A stretch of 64,000 nucleotides of DNA from Microbulbifer agarilyticus S89 (lineage in GTDB: Bacteria > Pseudomonadota > Gammaproteobacteria > Pseudomonadales > Cellvibrionaceae). The position numbers and the translations under genes are program-made. Shown here in pieces: positions 53,951 through 63,993 of this stretch; positions within the stretch are counted from its first letter, which is position 1; every line of letters begins with the position of its first letter. Location: the NCBI RefSeq assembly GCF_000220505.1, contig NZ_AFPJ01000010.1, positions 1 to 64,000 of the forward strand, given 5' to 3'. The notes beneath the pieces are model-generated. The model saw only the letters and a list, made by a program, of their open reading frames with translations. It made no database searches and had not been told where the DNA came from.

Positions 53951-55051
53951 TCAGGCTTCGCTGTCGGCACTGGCCGCCGCCTCCCTGGCCCACTCGGCCT
54001 GATGCTCACTGGTGGGCCAGGCATTCAGGATGGCCTTGGCGAGCGTGGCCAGCGGAATGGCAAAGAAAACACCCCAGAAACCCCAGATACCGCCGAACAC
54101 CAGCACCGCGAGAATAATCGCCACCGGATGCAGGTTAACCGCCTCGGAAAACAGGATCGGCACCAGCACGTTGCCGTCCAGCAACTGAATCATGCCGTAG
54201 GCAAACATCAACCAGAAAAATTCACTGCTCCAGCCCCACTGGAACAGGCCGATCATCGCCACCGGAATGGTCACCACCGCTGCCCCGATATAGGGGATGA
54301 GCACCGACAGGCCCACCGCGGCCGCCAGCAGCAGCGCGTAATTCACCCCCAGCAACAGGAAGGCCGCGTAACTCACCACCCCGACAATGGCAATCTCGAT
54401 CACCTTGCCGCGGACATAGTTCGCCACCTGGTCATTCATTTCGTACCAGATCTGGCGCAGCATGGGACGCTGATGGGGCAAGAACGACGCGCACCAGCGC
54501 AGCAGCTGCTTGGAGTCCTTGAGGAAAAAGAACACCAGAATCGGCACCACTACCAGGTAAATCAGCACCGCCGCCAGAATCGGCAGGTTGGCCAGCGAGA
54601 AGGTCAGCAGAGTCTGGCCGATACCACCCAGCTCGCTGCCTACGGTATTGAAGATTTCATCGATTTGCTGCGCGGTGACCAGGCGCGGATATTGCTCCGG
54701 CAATAACACCAGCAGATCCTTGCCACTGGCGATCATATTGGGCAACTCGGAAACCAGGCGCACCGCCTGCCGCCAGATTATTGGCAATACCACAAACAAC
54801 ATGGCGGCGATGATGCCCACCAGTACCAGGCAGGCAATCGTCACCGACAGCCAGTGCGGCACCTTCCAGGACTCCAGCCGCTGCACCATGCCCTGCATCA
54901 AAAAGGCAATCACCAGCGCCGCCAGCACGGGCGCCAGCACACCGCCCAGTGTGGCGAGCACAATCAGCCCAGCCAGCAACAGCAGTACCAGCAGCACCAC
55001 CTCTTCCTGGCCGAAATAGCGATTTACCCACCCCTTCACAATCGCATACAT
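53951..55051 (-). CDS. AI-2E family transporter (PerM-like)
   Basis: A 366-residue inner-membrane protein with about eight helices. GVLAPVLAALVIAFLMQGMVQRLE, LLGVNYALLLAAAVGLSVLIPYIGAA and GGIWGFWGVFFAIPLATLAKAIL (in parts) are typical of the AI-2E/PerM family, which includes Na+/H+ exchangers and a putative permease. The actual substrate is unknown. It lies next to the TusA-like and bepA genes, as in Pseudomonas. Confidence 0.92.
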   Translation of the reverse strand: MYAIVKGWVNRYFGQEEVVLLVLLLLAGLIVLATLGGVLAPVLAALVIAFLMQGMVQRLESWKVPHWLSVTIACLVLVGIIAAMLFVVLPIIWRQAVRLVSELPNMIASGKDLLVLLPEQYPRLVTAQQIDEIFNTVGSELGGIGQTLLTFSLANLPILAAVLIYLVVVPILVFFFLKDSKQLLRWCASFLPHQRPMLRQIWYEMNDQVANYVRGKVIEIAIVGVVSYAAFLLLGVNYALLLAAAVGLSVLIPYIGAAVVTIPVAMIGLFQWGWSSEFFWLMFAYGMIQLLDGNVLVPILFSEAVNLHPVAIILAVLVFGGIWGFWGVFFAIPLATLAKAILNAWPTSEHQAEWAREAAASADSEA

Positions 55052-55202
55052 AAATGCTGTTCTCTCGAAACTCTTTGATATCTAACTAAGATCTAACTCA
55101 GATCAAACTTAAAACTATTTGCGTATCGACTTGTTGCGCATCTACTTGCGCATCTAGCGAGTGTCGATCGCTCGTCCACCGCCGCGTTCAGTGGCCACAG
55201 GG

Positions 55203-55481
55203 TCATTGGTCAATCTGCTGCAGCCAATAATGGAAGAATTCACCATCAATTTCCGCACGCAGCAAGCGTACGCCACTCAACGTGCAAAAGCTGCGAATAT
55301 CTCGCTGTGACGCGGGGTCGGTGGCAATCAAATGCAAGATTTCACCCGGCGGCAGCTGCTTCAGGGCCCGCCGCATGGCGAGCAGTGGTTGCGGGCACGG
55401 CTGGCCGCTGGCATCTACCCTTACAGCAGAGGCCCACACACTATCCGGTGCCTGACTGGTCTGATTTGCGGAGCTGGTCAT
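55203..55481 (-). CDS. TusA-family sulfur carrier-like protein
   Basis: A 92-residue single-domain protein of the SirA/TusA fold. The conserved CPxP is Cys29 in GQPCPQPLLAMRRAL. The rest (GEILHLIATDPASQRDIRSFC) follows the family. In Pseudomonas the homolog beside bepA and nadA affects sulfur trafficking and molybdenum enzymes. It is divergent from bepA. Confidence 0.92.
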   Translation of the reverse strand: MTSSANQTSQAPDSVWASAVRVDASGQPCPQPLLAMRRALKQLPPGEILHLIATDPASQRDIRSFCTLSGVRLLRAEIDGEFFHYWLQQIDQ

Positions 55482-55645
55482 AAAAACGCGGTAAAGAACC
55501 GTAAATGCGGTGAATTATACCGGTGCCCATGGGTCAATGGGCCATGGAGCTGAACCTTTTACCCGGGAGCTGTTCAAAACCTCGACAGTCTCACAGGGTT
55601 ACGTATAGTGTTAGCGGCAGGAATCCCGGCAGGCGCAGTAAAATT

Positions 55646-57163
55646 ATGACCGATAACCCGACATCATTCAGAAAACGTTTAGGCCGCAGTTGCATGGGCC
55701 TGCGTCAGCGCGCTGCCGGCTTCATTTCGGGTCTCACCGCAGGACTCCTGCTGACCACTGCGCCATTGGTGGCAACCGCCCAGGGTGATCACCACATCCG
55801 ACTCCCCATGCTCGGCGACACCAGCAGTGGCCTGGTTTCCCGTGCGCGGGAAAAAGAACTGGGCAGCATGTGGCTGCGCATGTTTCGCAGCCAGGTACGC
55901 ACTTCCAGTGACGCCCTGCTGCAGCAGTATGTTGAGAATTCACTGCAGGCGCTGGCGGAATACAGCCCGCTGGAGGACAAGAGCCTCGACGTCGTGGTGG
56001 TGAACAACGACACCATGAACGCCTTTGCCGTGCCCGGTGGCGTGGTCGGTGTGCATACCGGCCTTTTCCTGTTCGCCGAAAACGAAGACCAGTTTGCCTC
56101 GGTGCTGGCGCACGAACTCGCGCACCTGAGCCAGCGTCATTACGCCCGCTCGCTGGAGGCGCAACGCAACAGTACCTTACCCACCCTAGCCGGTATGCTC
56201 GGCGCGCTGGTGCTGGCGGCGACCGCCGGTGGCGATGCGGGCCTGGCCGCGATGACCGCTACCCAGGCTGCCGCGCTGGACAACCAGCTGCGCTTTTCCC
56301 GCCAGAACGAGCAGGAAGCCGACCGCGTGGGCATCGAAACCCTGGCCAAGGCCGGGATGGACCCGCAGGCCGCGGGCGAAATGTTCGAGCAAATGCTGAA
56401 AGCGACCCGCTACTACCGCCGCCCGCCAGAGTTCCTGCTCACGCACCCGGTCACTGAAAAGCGTATCGCCGACGCCAAGCTGCGGGCCAACCGCATGGAC
56501 AAGGTCCCCCTGCGTAATAGCCGCGAGTACCACCTGATGCGCGCGCGTATTCGCGTGGCCGCAGAGGCTACCCCGCAACAGGCGGTGAAGCGTTTCCAGG
56601 CGGAACTGCGCGGCATCAACGACAATGAAGACGCCGCCCGCTACGGCCTGGCACTGGCGCAGACCTCCGCCGGCAAACCCGATACCGCCATCGACACCCT
56701 GCAGCCGCTGCTGGACAAAGAGCCTGACAAGGACGCCTTTGTGTTGGCGCGCGCCGATATCGACCTGGCCCGCCAGGACTACACCAGCGCGACCAATCGC
56801 CTGCAAAAAGCGGTTAACAAGAATCCGAAAAATCACGCCCTGACCATGGGGCTGGCGAATGCCCACTTTAAGGCGGGCAACTATCTGGCCGCAGAACGTA
56901 TCCTCAAGAAGCACAGCCGCGTGCGCCGCAAAGATCCGGCGGTGTGGTACCTGCTGGCGGAAACTCACGGTCTGGCCGGAGATATTGTCGGCGTGCACGA
57001 GGCGCGCGCTGAGTACTACATCTTAAACGGCGTCTTCGATAAAGCGCTGCAGCACCTACGCCACGGCGTACGCCTGGCGAAAAACGACTACCAGACCCAT
57101 GCGATCCTCGAGCAGCGCATGAAGGATGTGATTAAGATGCAGGAGCGGGCCAAGGAACTGTAA
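55646..57163 (+). CDS. bepA: Periplasmic M48 metalloprotease with TPR domain, BepA family
   Basis: An outer-membrane quality-control protease and chaperone of LptD/BamA assembly. It has 505 residues. The signal sequence (about 17-47 with GLTAGLLLTTAPLVATAQG) is followed by the M48 domain with H156-E-L-A-H (LAHELAHLSQRH) and a C-terminal TPR region (from about 325; LAQTSAGKPDTAIDTLQPLLD and similar repeats). ATG 55646 gives a slightly long signal region; an internal ATG at about residue 17 is also possible. Gene order with tusA and nadA is conserved. Confidence 0.93.
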   Translation: MTDNPTSFRKRLGRSCMGLRQRAAGFISGLTAGLLLTTAPLVATAQGDHHIRLPMLGDTSSGLVSRAREKELGSMWLRMFRSQVRTSSDALLQQYVENSLQALAEYSPLEDKSLDVVVVNNDTMNAFAVPGGVVGVHTGLFLFAENEDQFASVLAHELAHLSQRHYARSLEAQRNSTLPTLAGMLGALVLAATAGGDAGLAAMTATQAAALDNQLRFSRQNEQEADRVGIETLAKAGMDPQAAGEMFEQMLKATRYYRRPPEFLLTHPVTEKRIADAKLRANRMDKVPLRNSREYHLMRARIRVAAEATPQQAVKRFQAELRGINDNEDAARYGLALAQTSAGKPDTAIDTLQPLLDKEPDKDAFVLARADIDLARQDYTSATNRLQKAVNKNPKNHALTMGLANAHFKAGNYLAAERILKKHSRVRRKDPAVWYLLAETHGLAGDIVGVHEARAEYYILNGVFDKALQHLRHGVRLAKNDYQTHAILEQRMKDVIKMQERAKEL

Positions 57164-57183
57164 GCCCTGCCAGTGCCCAATAG

Positions 57184-57214
57184 AAAAAGAGCGGCAAGTT
57201 GCCGCTCTTTTTTT
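57184..57214. terminator. Bidirectional terminator between bepA and nadA
   Basis: AAAGAGCGGC/GCCGCTCTTT with a 5-nt loop AAGTT and flanking A and T runs. It ends both convergent genes. Confidence 0.93.
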
Positions 57215-57218
57215 ACTT

Positions 57219-58298
57219 TCAGTCCAGGGGTTTGCGGAAATCCAGCATCCGCTGCAGCGGCATCATCGCGCGCTTGCCCAGGGCCTCATCCACAAAGATT
57301 TCATTGTCACCGCGCTCGAGAACACCGCACAGGTTTTCCAGCGAGTTCATTGCCATCCATGGGCAGTTTGCACAGCTGCGACAGGTAGCCCCGGAACCGG
57401 CGGTAGGCGCGATAATCAGTTCCTTATCCGGGCACTGCTGCTGCATCTTGTAGAAGATGCCCTGATCGGTCGCGACAATAAACTGCTTGTTCGGACGGGT
57501 TTTCGCCGCGTTAATAATCTGCGAAGTGGAGCCCACCACGTCGGCCAGCTCAACAACCGCAGCGGGCGATTCCGGGTGCACCAGTACCAGGGCTTCCGGG
57601 TACAGCGCCTTCAGGTCAGCCACCCCCTTCGCCTTGAATTCTTCGTGCACAATACAGGCCGCATCCCACAGCAATACATCCGCACCGGTTTGCTTCTGCA
57701 CGTAGCTGCCGAGATGTTTGTCCGGTGCCCACAGGATTTTTTCGCCCTGGGAATCCAGGTAGTCGACCACATCCAGTGCGATGCTGGAGGTCACCACCCA
57801 GTCCGCGCGCGCCTTCACCGCAGCGGACGTGTTCGCGTACACCACCACGGTACGATCGGGGTGCTGATCACAGAACGCGGAGAATTCCTCGATCGGGCAC
57901 CCCAGATCCAGTGAGCAAGTCGCCTCGAGGGTGGGCATCAGCACGCGCTTGTGGGGGGTCAGGATCTTGGCCGTCTCCCCCATAAATTTAACCCCAGCCA
58001 CGATCAGGGTATCGGCTTCGTGCTGCGCGCCAAACCGGGCCATTTCGAGGGAGTCGGAAACACAGCCACCGGTTTCTTCGGCCAGCGCCTGGATCAACGG
58101 GTCGGTGTAGTAATGTGCAACCAGCACGGCGTTCTGCTCTTTCAGCAGGCGTTTGATGCGCTCGCGCCACTGGTTCAATTCTTCCTCGCTGTACGCATGG
58201 GCACCCGGGTGTGCCAAATGATCCTGCACAAAATCACGGGCATCGATGGCATTCGGGGCGGGCGCGCTGGAAGCAATTTTGTCGCTGCTGTCTGTCAT
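57219..58298 (-). CDS. nadA: Quinolinate synthase NadA
   Basis: A [4Fe-4S] enzyme of NAD synthesis, condensing iminoaspartate with dihydroxyacetone phosphate. It has 359 residues. Likely cluster ligands are Cys in SLDLGCP-type CSLDLGCP, in [12 protein letters not shown] and in [30 protein letters not shown] and FMGETAKIL are typical. The enzyme is cytoplasmic and oxygen sensitive. It lies downstream of the tRNA-Lys genes as in Pseudomonas. Confidence 0.96.
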   Translation of the reverse strand: MTDSSDKIASSAPAPNAIDARDFVQDHLAHPGAHAYSEEELNQWRERIKRLLKEQNAVLVAHYYTDPLIQALAEETGGCVSDSLEMARFGAQHEADTLIVAGVKFMGETAKILTPHKRVLMPTLEATCSLDLGCPIEEFSAFCDQHPDRTVVVYANTSAAVKARADWVVTSSIALDVVDYLDSQGEKILWAPDKHLGSYVQKQTGADVLLWDAACIVHEEFKAKGVADLKALYPEALVLVHPESPAAVVELADVVGSTSQIINAAKTRPNKQFIVATDQGIFYKMQQQCPDKELIIAPTAGSGATCRSCANCPWMAMNSLENLCGVLERGDNEIFVDEALGKRAMMPLQRMLDFRKPLD

Positions 58299-58485
58299 AG
58301 CGGTTTGCGTAAGCTCTCTACGTACTAACGAAAAAGGCCGGCATTATACCGATACCGGTGAGATTCGCCGATGTTCAATCCGAAATCCCTGCAAATCCGC
58401 TGCATTTTAGGGTCGTAAGACAACGGCAACGATGGTGCAAAGGCGTTCGTGGGGCAACGATTGAGTGGGGGAATTCTTAAGGAAA

Positions 58486-58561
58486 TGGTGGGTCGTGCTG
58501 GATTCGAACCAGCGACCAATTGGTTAAAAGCCAACTGCTCTACCAACTGAGCTAACGACCC
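58486..58561 (-). tRNA. tRNA-Lys (anticodon TTT), copy 1
   Basis: A 76-nt cloverleaf. The 7-bp acceptor is GGGTCGT/ACGACCC, the D-loop is TAGCTCAGTTGGTAGAGC, the anticodon loop is CTTTTAA, the T-arm is GGTTCGAATCC and CCA is encoded. It is identical to the copy 122 bp upstream. Confidence 0.98.
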
Positions 58562-58683
58562 TTAAGACTGCCCTATCCCATATGGGACACGACAAAACTA
58601 CTTGTATAACCCGTACTTGCTACGAGCTCTTTAGTACATAACCGCACGACAAAGGTATCGGAATGCGGTTACAGGGGGGAAGA

Positions 58684-58759
58684 TGGTGGGTCGTGCTGGA
58701 TTCGAACCAGCGACCAATTGGTTAAAAGCCAACTGCTCTACCAACTGAGCTAACGACCC
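58684..58759 (-). tRNA. tRNA-Lys (anticodon TTT), copy 2
   Basis: The sequence is identical over 76 nt to the other tRNA-Lys, with the same CTTTTAA anticodon loop and encoded CCA. The two copies form a tandem unit on the minus strand between queC and nadA. Confidence 0.98.
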
Positions 58760-58897
58760 TTGACCCCTCTACCTGAGGAGCTGCGTATCTTACGGATCTA
58801 ATCCGGAAACGCAAGACCCGGTTACAAAAAAATTGCTAACAAATTTAAGGGCTTAGACAGCCATTTTCGGCCCTGCCAAATACGCCTGCGGGCCCGC

Positions 58898-59572
58898 TCA
58901 TGCATATACGGTGGGGTCGGCAAGGCCCGCTTCGGCGAACCCGGCCGCGCGCAGGCGGCAACTGTCGCAGCGCCCGCAGGCCGCACCATTCGCCAGCGCC
59001 TGATAGCAGCTCACCGTCAGGCTGTAATCAACGCCCAGTTCGCTACCCCGCTCGACAATGTCCGCCTTGCTCATTTTCATCAGCGGCGCGTGAATAGTCA
59101 GTTTGTTCCCCTCTACCCCGGCGCGGGTCGCCAGGTTGGCCATGTGTTCGTAGGCCTCAATATATTCGGGGCGACAATCCGGGTAACCAGAATAGTCAAC
59201 GGCGTTTACACCCACAAAAATATCCTGCGCACCCAGTACCTCGGCCCAGCCCAGTGCAATCGACAGGAACACGGTATTGCGCGCCGGCACATAGGTGACC
59301 GGAATGCCGGAGGTCTCTTCCTCGGGTACGTCGATGGTGTCATCGGTGAGCGCTGAACCGCCAATGACGCGTAGGTCGAGCTTCACCACCTTGTGCTCGC
59401 GGGCACCCAGGTCGGCGGCAACCCGTTGCGCCGCCATCAATTCGGCACTGTGGCGCTGGCCGTAATCAAAGCCCAGGGCGTAACATTCGTAACCCTCGGC
59501 ACGCGCCATGGCCAGGACCGTGGCGGAATCCAGACCACCGGAGAGTAAAACGACGGCTTTCTTGCTGCTCAT
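58898..59572 (-). CDS. queC: 7-cyano-7-deazaguanine synthase
   Basis: This enzyme makes preQ0, the precursor of queuosine, from carboxy-deazaguanine, ammonia and ATP. It has 224 residues. The PP-loop is [11 protein letters not shown] (residues 10-20). Zinc-binding Cys are in [20 protein letters not shown]. The gene is 66 bp upstream of the end of queE, on the same strand. Queuosine made here is the substrate base for gluQRS. Confidence 0.97.
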   Translation of the reverse strand: MSSKKAVVLLSGGLDSATVLAMARAEGYECYALGFDYGQRHSAELMAAQRVAADLGAREHKVVKLDLRVIGGSALTDDTIDVPEEETSGIPVTYVPARNTVFLSIALGWAEVLGAQDIFVGVNAVDYSGYPDCRPEYIEAYEHMANLATRAGVEGNKLTIHAPLMKMSKADIVERGSELGVDYSLTVSCYQALANGAACGRCDSCRLRAAGFAEAGLADPTVYA

Positions 59573-59638
59573 AAACCTGCCAAATACCTGCTATTTACTG
59601 GGAAAAATCTAAAATATCACGCGTATTTACCCGCCGGG

Positions 59639-60325
59639 CTACACCCCGGGAACGTCGCCCCAGAGCAGCTTGTGCAACTGCATCTGCATGCGTACCGGCA
59701 AGCCGTCTTCCAGTATCCACTCTGCCAGCTGGCGCGGCGCCAGCTGTTCATAGCTGGGGGAGAACAGCACTTCGCCGACCCGTTCAGACAGGCGATACTG
59801 ATCCAGAGTAAAGCGCGCCCAGTCGTAGTCGCCGCGGTCACAGATCACGAATTTGACCTGATCTTTCTCATTTAGCAGCGGGATATTTTCCATACGATTG
59901 CGCGCCTGCTCACCGGATGCCGGCGTTTTCAGGTCAACCACGCGGGATACCCGCGCATCCACTGCATCCACCGGCATGGCGCCACTGGTTTCGAGCGAAA
60001 CCTGATAACCGGCATCACACAGGGCCTGCAGCAGCGGAATACAGTTTGGCTGGGCCAGCGGCTCACCGCCAGTGACGCAAACATGCCGCGCCGGATAGCT
60101 CTGGACCTGCTGCAAGATCGCGGCCAGCGACATCCGCTCGCCACCGTAAAAGGCGTATTCGGAGTCGCAGTAGGTGCAGCGTAACGGACAGCCGGTCAGG
60201 CGCACGAAGACCGTCGGCAAGCCGGCATCACGTGCTTCCCCCTGCAGGGAGTAAAAAAGCTCACTGATGCGGAGAGACTCTTCGGTCAAATTGACCCCTG
60301 CCAGCTCAGTTTCAAATTCGGCCAT
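59639..60325 (-). CDS. queE: 7-carboxy-7-deazaguanine synthase
   Basis: A radical SAM enzyme of queuosine synthesis, 228 residues. The cluster motif CPLRCTYC has Cys46, Cys50 and Cys53 (Cx3Cx2C). VCVTGGEPLAQPN binds SAM. The N-terminus (SELFYSLQGEARDAGLPTVFVRL) is typical. It lies between cpoB and queC and follows a terminator, so it has its own promoter. Confidence 0.96.
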   Translation of the reverse strand: MAEFETELAGVNLTEESLRISELFYSLQGEARDAGLPTVFVRLTGCPLRCTYCDSEYAFYGGERMSLAAILQQVQSYPARHVCVTGGEPLAQPNCIPLLQALCDAGYQVSLETSGAMPVDAVDARVSRVVDLKTPASGEQARNRMENIPLLNEKDQVKFVICDRGDYDWARFTLDQYRLSERVGEVLFSPSYEQLAPRQLAEWILEDGLPVRMQMQLHKLLWGDVPGV

Positions 60326-60369
60326 ACACCACTCTGATCGTGAAATCCTGCTGTCGGTTCAGCACATAC

Positions 60370-60402
60370 AAAAACGCCCGGAGGGTAGATACCCCCCGGG
60401 CG
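60370..60402 (-). terminator. Rho-independent terminator of the tol-pal-cpoB operon
   Basis: CGCCCGG/CCGGGCG arms with an inner GGGT/ACCC stem, followed on the minus strand by TTTTTG. It lies 78 bp after the cpoB stop. Confidence 0.85.
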
Positions 60403-60480
60403 CGGGATCATAGAGTTTTTCTGATCACAAAACCAGCAGTCGTTCCACAAGGAGCGACAGCTGGTGGTGACCGGAGATCT

Positions 60481-61323
60481 CTACTGGAAGTTTTCCTGCA
60501 GATACTGCTTGGCTAGCCCAGAGGCTCGTTGATCGCTTGAGGCGACCTGCTCCAGCAGGTCCTTGGCTTTCGCGTTGTCACCCAGCTGGTGATACACGGT
60601 GCCGAGCTTGTAGCGGCCATCCCAAACTTTATTCGAGTTGGGGTAGCCGTCTAGCAGGGCAACAAACCAGGTGCGGGCCTCTTCGATATTGCCCTGCACC
60701 AGCGCGATCTCACCCAGCCAGTAGTTGGCATTGGGTGCGTACTGACCGTTGGGATAGTCTTCCAGCAGGCTCTTGAATGCCTTGCTGGCGCCGGCGTAGT
60801 CGCCTTTACGCGCCAGACCAAAGCTTGCTTGGTAGCGGTCGCGCTCGCTCTCGCTGGCTTGCGGAGCTGCGCCACTGCCACTGGTAGCAGGTGCCTGAGC
60901 TTGTGTTGCGCCGGCAGCGTTGGTGCCGGCTGCTGCTCCCGCGGGCGCACCTTCAGCGGGTGCTGCACCATCCAGTTTCGAAATGCGGCGGTCGAGATTC
61001 ATATAGTCTTCGGTGCGCTGCTGGCGCAACCGCTTGATCTCGTGTCGCAACTCTTCCACAGCACCGCGCAACTCTTGCACTTCCTGCTGCAGTACCTGCA
61101 TCTGGTAATACGCATCCGCTTGCGGATTCGCCTGCATACCGGCAGAAGTGTTGGTGCGCACCGCCAGCTGTGGGTAGCTGGGGGGAGGCGGGGTTGCAGC
61201 CCCCTGATTGGCCGAACTGTCATTGGACAGGTCAACCACCGGGGCCTGCGCGAATACGAACGAAGCCGCAGCCATGGAGGCTGCGGCTATCGCGATACTT
61301 CTAATCAGAAAAGACAATTGCAT
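60481..61323 (-). CDS. cpoB: Cell division coordinator CpoB (YbgF)
   Basis: A periplasmic protein linking peptidoglycan synthesis with Tol-Pal constriction. It has 280 residues. The signal peptide (about 1-25) ends in FVFAQA. A trimerising coiled coil (about 70-118, VLQQEVQELRGAVEELRHEI) is followed by an Ala/Gly/Pro-rich linker and TPR repeats from about 155 (YQASFGLARKGDYAGASKAFKS). It lies 9 bp after pal. Confidence 0.95.
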   Translation of the reverse strand: MQLSFLIRSIAIAAASMAAASFVFAQAPVVDLSNDSSANQGAATPPPPSYPQLAVRTNTSAGMQANPQADAYYQMQVLQQEVQELRGAVEELRHEIKRLRQQRTEDYMNLDRRISKLDGAAPAEGAPAGAAAGTNAAGATQAQAPATSGSGAAPQASESERDRYQASFGLARKGDYAGASKAFKSLLEDYPNGQYAPNANYWLGEIALVQGNIEEARTWFVALLDGYPNSNKVWDGRYKLGTVYHQLGDNAKAKDLLEQVASSDQRASGLAKQYLQENFQ

Positions 61324-61332
61324 GCTTCTAGA

Positions 61333-61809
61333 TTAGTTGATCACCACGCGACGGTTCATTGCGCGCGCGCTCTCGCTAGAGCCTTCCTGTGCCGGACGCT
61401 CTTCGCCGTAGCTGATCACTTCCAGGTTCGCAGCGTTTACGCCCTGGAGTACCAGGAAGTCGCGAACCGCGTTGGCGCGACGCTCACCCAGTGCCAGGTT
61501 GTATTCACGGGTACCCAGCTCGTCAGCGTGGCCTTCCAGACGAACGGTGCCAGCAGCGCCGCGCATGCGGTCAGCGTGCTTGATCAGCAGCTCACGAGTA
61601 GAAGGCTTCAGCAGGCTCTGGTCAAAGTCGAAGTACACGACGTTATCCAGCGGAACTGCGGTTTCGGTTGCAGTAGTCTCTTCAACCACTGGAGGTGGGG
61701 TCTGAGCCATCTGCTGATTTGCGCTGTCATCGGTGTCGGTGCTGGAACAACCGGCAGTTACTGCCAGTACGCATGCCAGACCCAGGCCGGTTTTTACTGA
61801 TTTGAACAT
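61333..61809 (-). CDS. pal: Peptidoglycan-associated lipoprotein Pal
   Basis: An outer-membrane lipoprotein bound to peptidoglycan, partner of TolB. It has 158 residues. The lipobox gives lipid-modified Cys21 (VTAGCSS). The OmpA-like domain includes VYFDFDQSLL, LEGHADELGTREYNLALGERRA and SYGEERPA. The ATG at 61809 is chosen because GGAG lies 6 nt upstream. Confidence 0.97.
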   Translation of the reverse strand: MFKSVKTGLGLACVLAVTAGCSSTDTDDSANQQMAQTPPPVVEETTATETAVPLDNVVYFDFDQSLLKPSTRELLIKHADRMRGAAGTVRLEGHADELGTREYNLALGERRANAVRDFLVLQGVNAANLEVISYGEERPAQEGSSESARAMNRRVVIN

Positions 61810-61945
61810 AAACAACTCCGCTTAGTGTTATCGAGAAATCCTGTAAGACGTTATAAAACCGTGGATTTAATCAGGGTTTCGTTTCTTCTTAGTTGTTTGA
61901 TCTCACACTTACGGCAAATAAACAGCATTTGCCGCAGTCACAGCA

Positions 61946-63244
61946 TCAATCAAAGTAAGGCGACCACGCCGGCTCACGGACATTTCCCTGCTGAGAAGGC
62001 AGGCTGTACTTAACCCCAGCATCTAGCGATACCGCAGCCAGAATACCTTTGTTCCCCCGCTTGGTGGCGTACATCAGCATCGCACCGTTAGGAGCAATGC
62101 TCGGGGATTCGTCCAGGCGCGTCTCCGTCAGGACACGCATGCGTCCGGATACGATGTCCATCGTAGCGATCGTAAAAACCCCCCTGCTACGATGCACCAT
62201 AACCAGCGTTTTACCATCGGGGGATACCCGCGGGCGTGCGTTATAGTCGCCGTCGAAGGTTAAGCGGTCTACTTGACCCGTGGCAAGCGTCAATTGATAA
62301 ATTTGTGGTTTACCTCCCCTATCGGAAGTAAAAACCAGCGATTTACCGTCCGGCATCCAGTTCGGTTCGGTATCAATGGAGAAATGGCGGGTCATGCGAG
62401 TGAAGCGGCCGCTATTCAAATCGAGCACGTAAATCTCCGGGTTGCCGTCTTTCGACAGCACCATCGCCAGCTTGCTGCCGTCCGGAGAGAAGGTGGGGGA
62501 GCTATTCAGCCCCTTGAAGTTGGTCAGCTGCTGGCGCGCACCGGTGCGCAGGTTCTCGCGGAAAATCGCCGGACGACCTGTCTCAAATGACACATAGGCC
62601 ACTTCCTGGCCATTTGGCGACCAGCTCGGCGACATCACCGGCGCACTGAAACGGCGAATCTGGCGAGCGCGGGCACCGTCGATGTCCGACAGCATCAGGG
62701 CATAGCTGGGCTGGCCACCGCGCTGGGTTTCCTGCACGTACACCATCTGGGTGCCGAAGGCACCGCGAATCCCGGTGATCGCCTCGAAAATCTCATCCGC
62801 CGCGCGGTGCGCGATATCCCGCAACTGGTTGGCCCCGCCCGTCACCTGCTTGGTGAACATTTTGCGCTGCCCGAAAATATTCACCAGGTCAAAGCTCAAC
62901 AGATAGCCATTGGCCTGCGGCTGCATGCGCCCGGTCACCACGTATTCGGTACCCAGCATCCGCCAGTCGCGGAAGCTGACTTGCTCCGGGGTTTTCGGGA
63001 ACGACAGCATGTCATCCCGCGGCACCGGCGCAATCAGGCCGCTGCGGCGCAAATCCGCGGAGATAATCGCGGATACATCTTCCGCAAGTACCCCGCTACC
63101 GGACCAATCGAATGGCACAACTGCCACCGGGGTCGGGTTATCGTTTCCATCATCAATTTCCACCACCAGCTGGGCGTGGGCGGAAACCGCCAGCACGCAA
63201 CCCAACAGGGCGGCAAACATAAGCGAGACTGTTTTCTTCATCAT
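61946..63244 (-). CDS. tolB: Tol-Pal system protein TolB
   Basis: A periplasmic beta-propeller protein binding Pal, 432 residues. The signal peptide (1-24) ends in VSAHA. A TolB N-terminal domain (about 25-160) is followed by PD40 propeller repeats such as SPSWSPNGQEVAYVSFE, SPTFSPDGSKLAMVLS and EPNWMPDGKSLVFTS. The start overlaps the tolA stop (ATGA). Confidence 0.97.
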   Translation of the reverse strand: MMKKTVSLMFAALLGCVLAVSAHAQLVVEIDDGNDNPTPVAVVPFDWSGSGVLAEDVSAIISADLRRSGLIAPVPRDDMLSFPKTPEQVSFRDWRMLGTEYVVTGRMQPQANGYLLSFDLVNIFGQRKMFTKQVTGGANQLRDIAHRAADEIFEAITGIRGAFGTQMVYVQETQRGGQPSYALMLSDIDGARARQIRRFSAPVMSPSWSPNGQEVAYVSFETGRPAIFRENLRTGARQQLTNFKGLNSSPTFSPDGSKLAMVLSKDGNPEIYVLDLNSGRFTRMTRHFSIDTEPNWMPDGKSLVFTSDRGGKPQIYQLTLATGQVDRLTFDGDYNARPRVSPDGKTLVMVHRSRGVFTIATMDIVSGRMRVLTETRLDESPSIAPNGAMLMYATKRGNKGILAAVSLDAGVKYSLPSQQGNVREPAWSPYFD

Positions 63245-63993
63245 TGGCGCAGGCCTTCGACTCTAAATATCAGTTTGGTGGTTCTAATCTGGCGCTCGAA
63301 CAGGGATGGCTCCTCACGGGCCACTTTTTCCACTTCCGGGAACACTTCGACTTTCTTGACCGCGGTCAGTACGGATCTGTCCACAGCCGCATTGCCGCTG
63401 CCTTTGGTGATGGTGGAAGCCACAACGCGACCGGTCGGTACAAAGTTGATCTCTACCTCCACCACCATGCCATTGCGGGCACTCGGGGGACGGCTCCACA
63501 CCTGCACAATGCGCTGGCGAATGGCCTGGGCCACCGACATGACCGCGGCGGAATCGTCACTCGCTTCCTGCAGGAACTCTTCATCTTCCAGCGCATCCTC
63601 GAATGCACTCTTGCGCTCCTGCTCAAGGCGCTCCTTCTCTTTGCGGGCTTTCTCTTCTGCTTCGCGCTTCTTGCGCGCTTCTTCGGCCTTGCGCTTTTTC
63701 TCCGCTTCCTGCCGCTTCTTGCGCTCAGCGGCGGCCTTGCGCTTCTTCTCTGCCTCCGCACGGCGTTGACGCTCCAGCTCCTGCTGGCGACGCTTCTCGC
63801 GCAGGTCGACCTTGGGCGGTGCCTTGGGCTTGTCCGACTTGGATTCGAGCTGGACCAGCTTGGCCTCCACGAACTTGGGCATCGGCTTCAGTTCGTTATG
63901 AGGTTTTGCCTCCCAACCGAAGGTCATCACCGCAATCAGCAACGCGTGCAGGGCAACACTGATGACGATGGCCGGGCCATATGAGCTATTCAT
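63241..63993 (-). CDS. tolA: Tol-Pal system protein TolA (short form)
   Basis: An inner-membrane protein coupling TolQR to the outer membrane. It has 250 residues, short for TolA (P. aeruginosa 347, E. coli 421). One membrane helix (about 7-26) is followed by a Lys/Glu/Arg/Ala-rich helix (about 60-130) and a TonB-like C-terminal domain (about 155-250, QRIVQVWSRPPSARNGMVVEV). The shortening is in the long helical domain. TolQ and TolR should be just beyond the right edge. A start upstream of the window cannot be excluded, though this ATG begins a plausible N-terminus. Confidence 0.93.
   Translation of the reverse strand: MNSSYGPAIVISVALHALLIAVMTFGWEAKPHNELKPMPKFVEAKLVQLESKSDKPKAPPKVDLREKRRQQELERQRRAEAEKKRKAAAERKKRQEAEKKRKAEEARKKREAEEKARKEKERLEQERKSAFEDALEDEEFLQEASDDSAAVMSVAQAIRQRIVQVWSRPPSARNGMVVEVEINFVPTGRVVASTITKGSGNAAVDRSVLTAVKKVEVFPEVEKVAREEPSLFERQIRTTKLIFRVEGLRQ

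Noticed and set aside
58486-58759. Direct repeat of about 76 bp that could suggest an attachment site
   Set aside because: The repeat is explained by two complete identical tRNA-Lys genes; no integrase or mobile genes are nearby.
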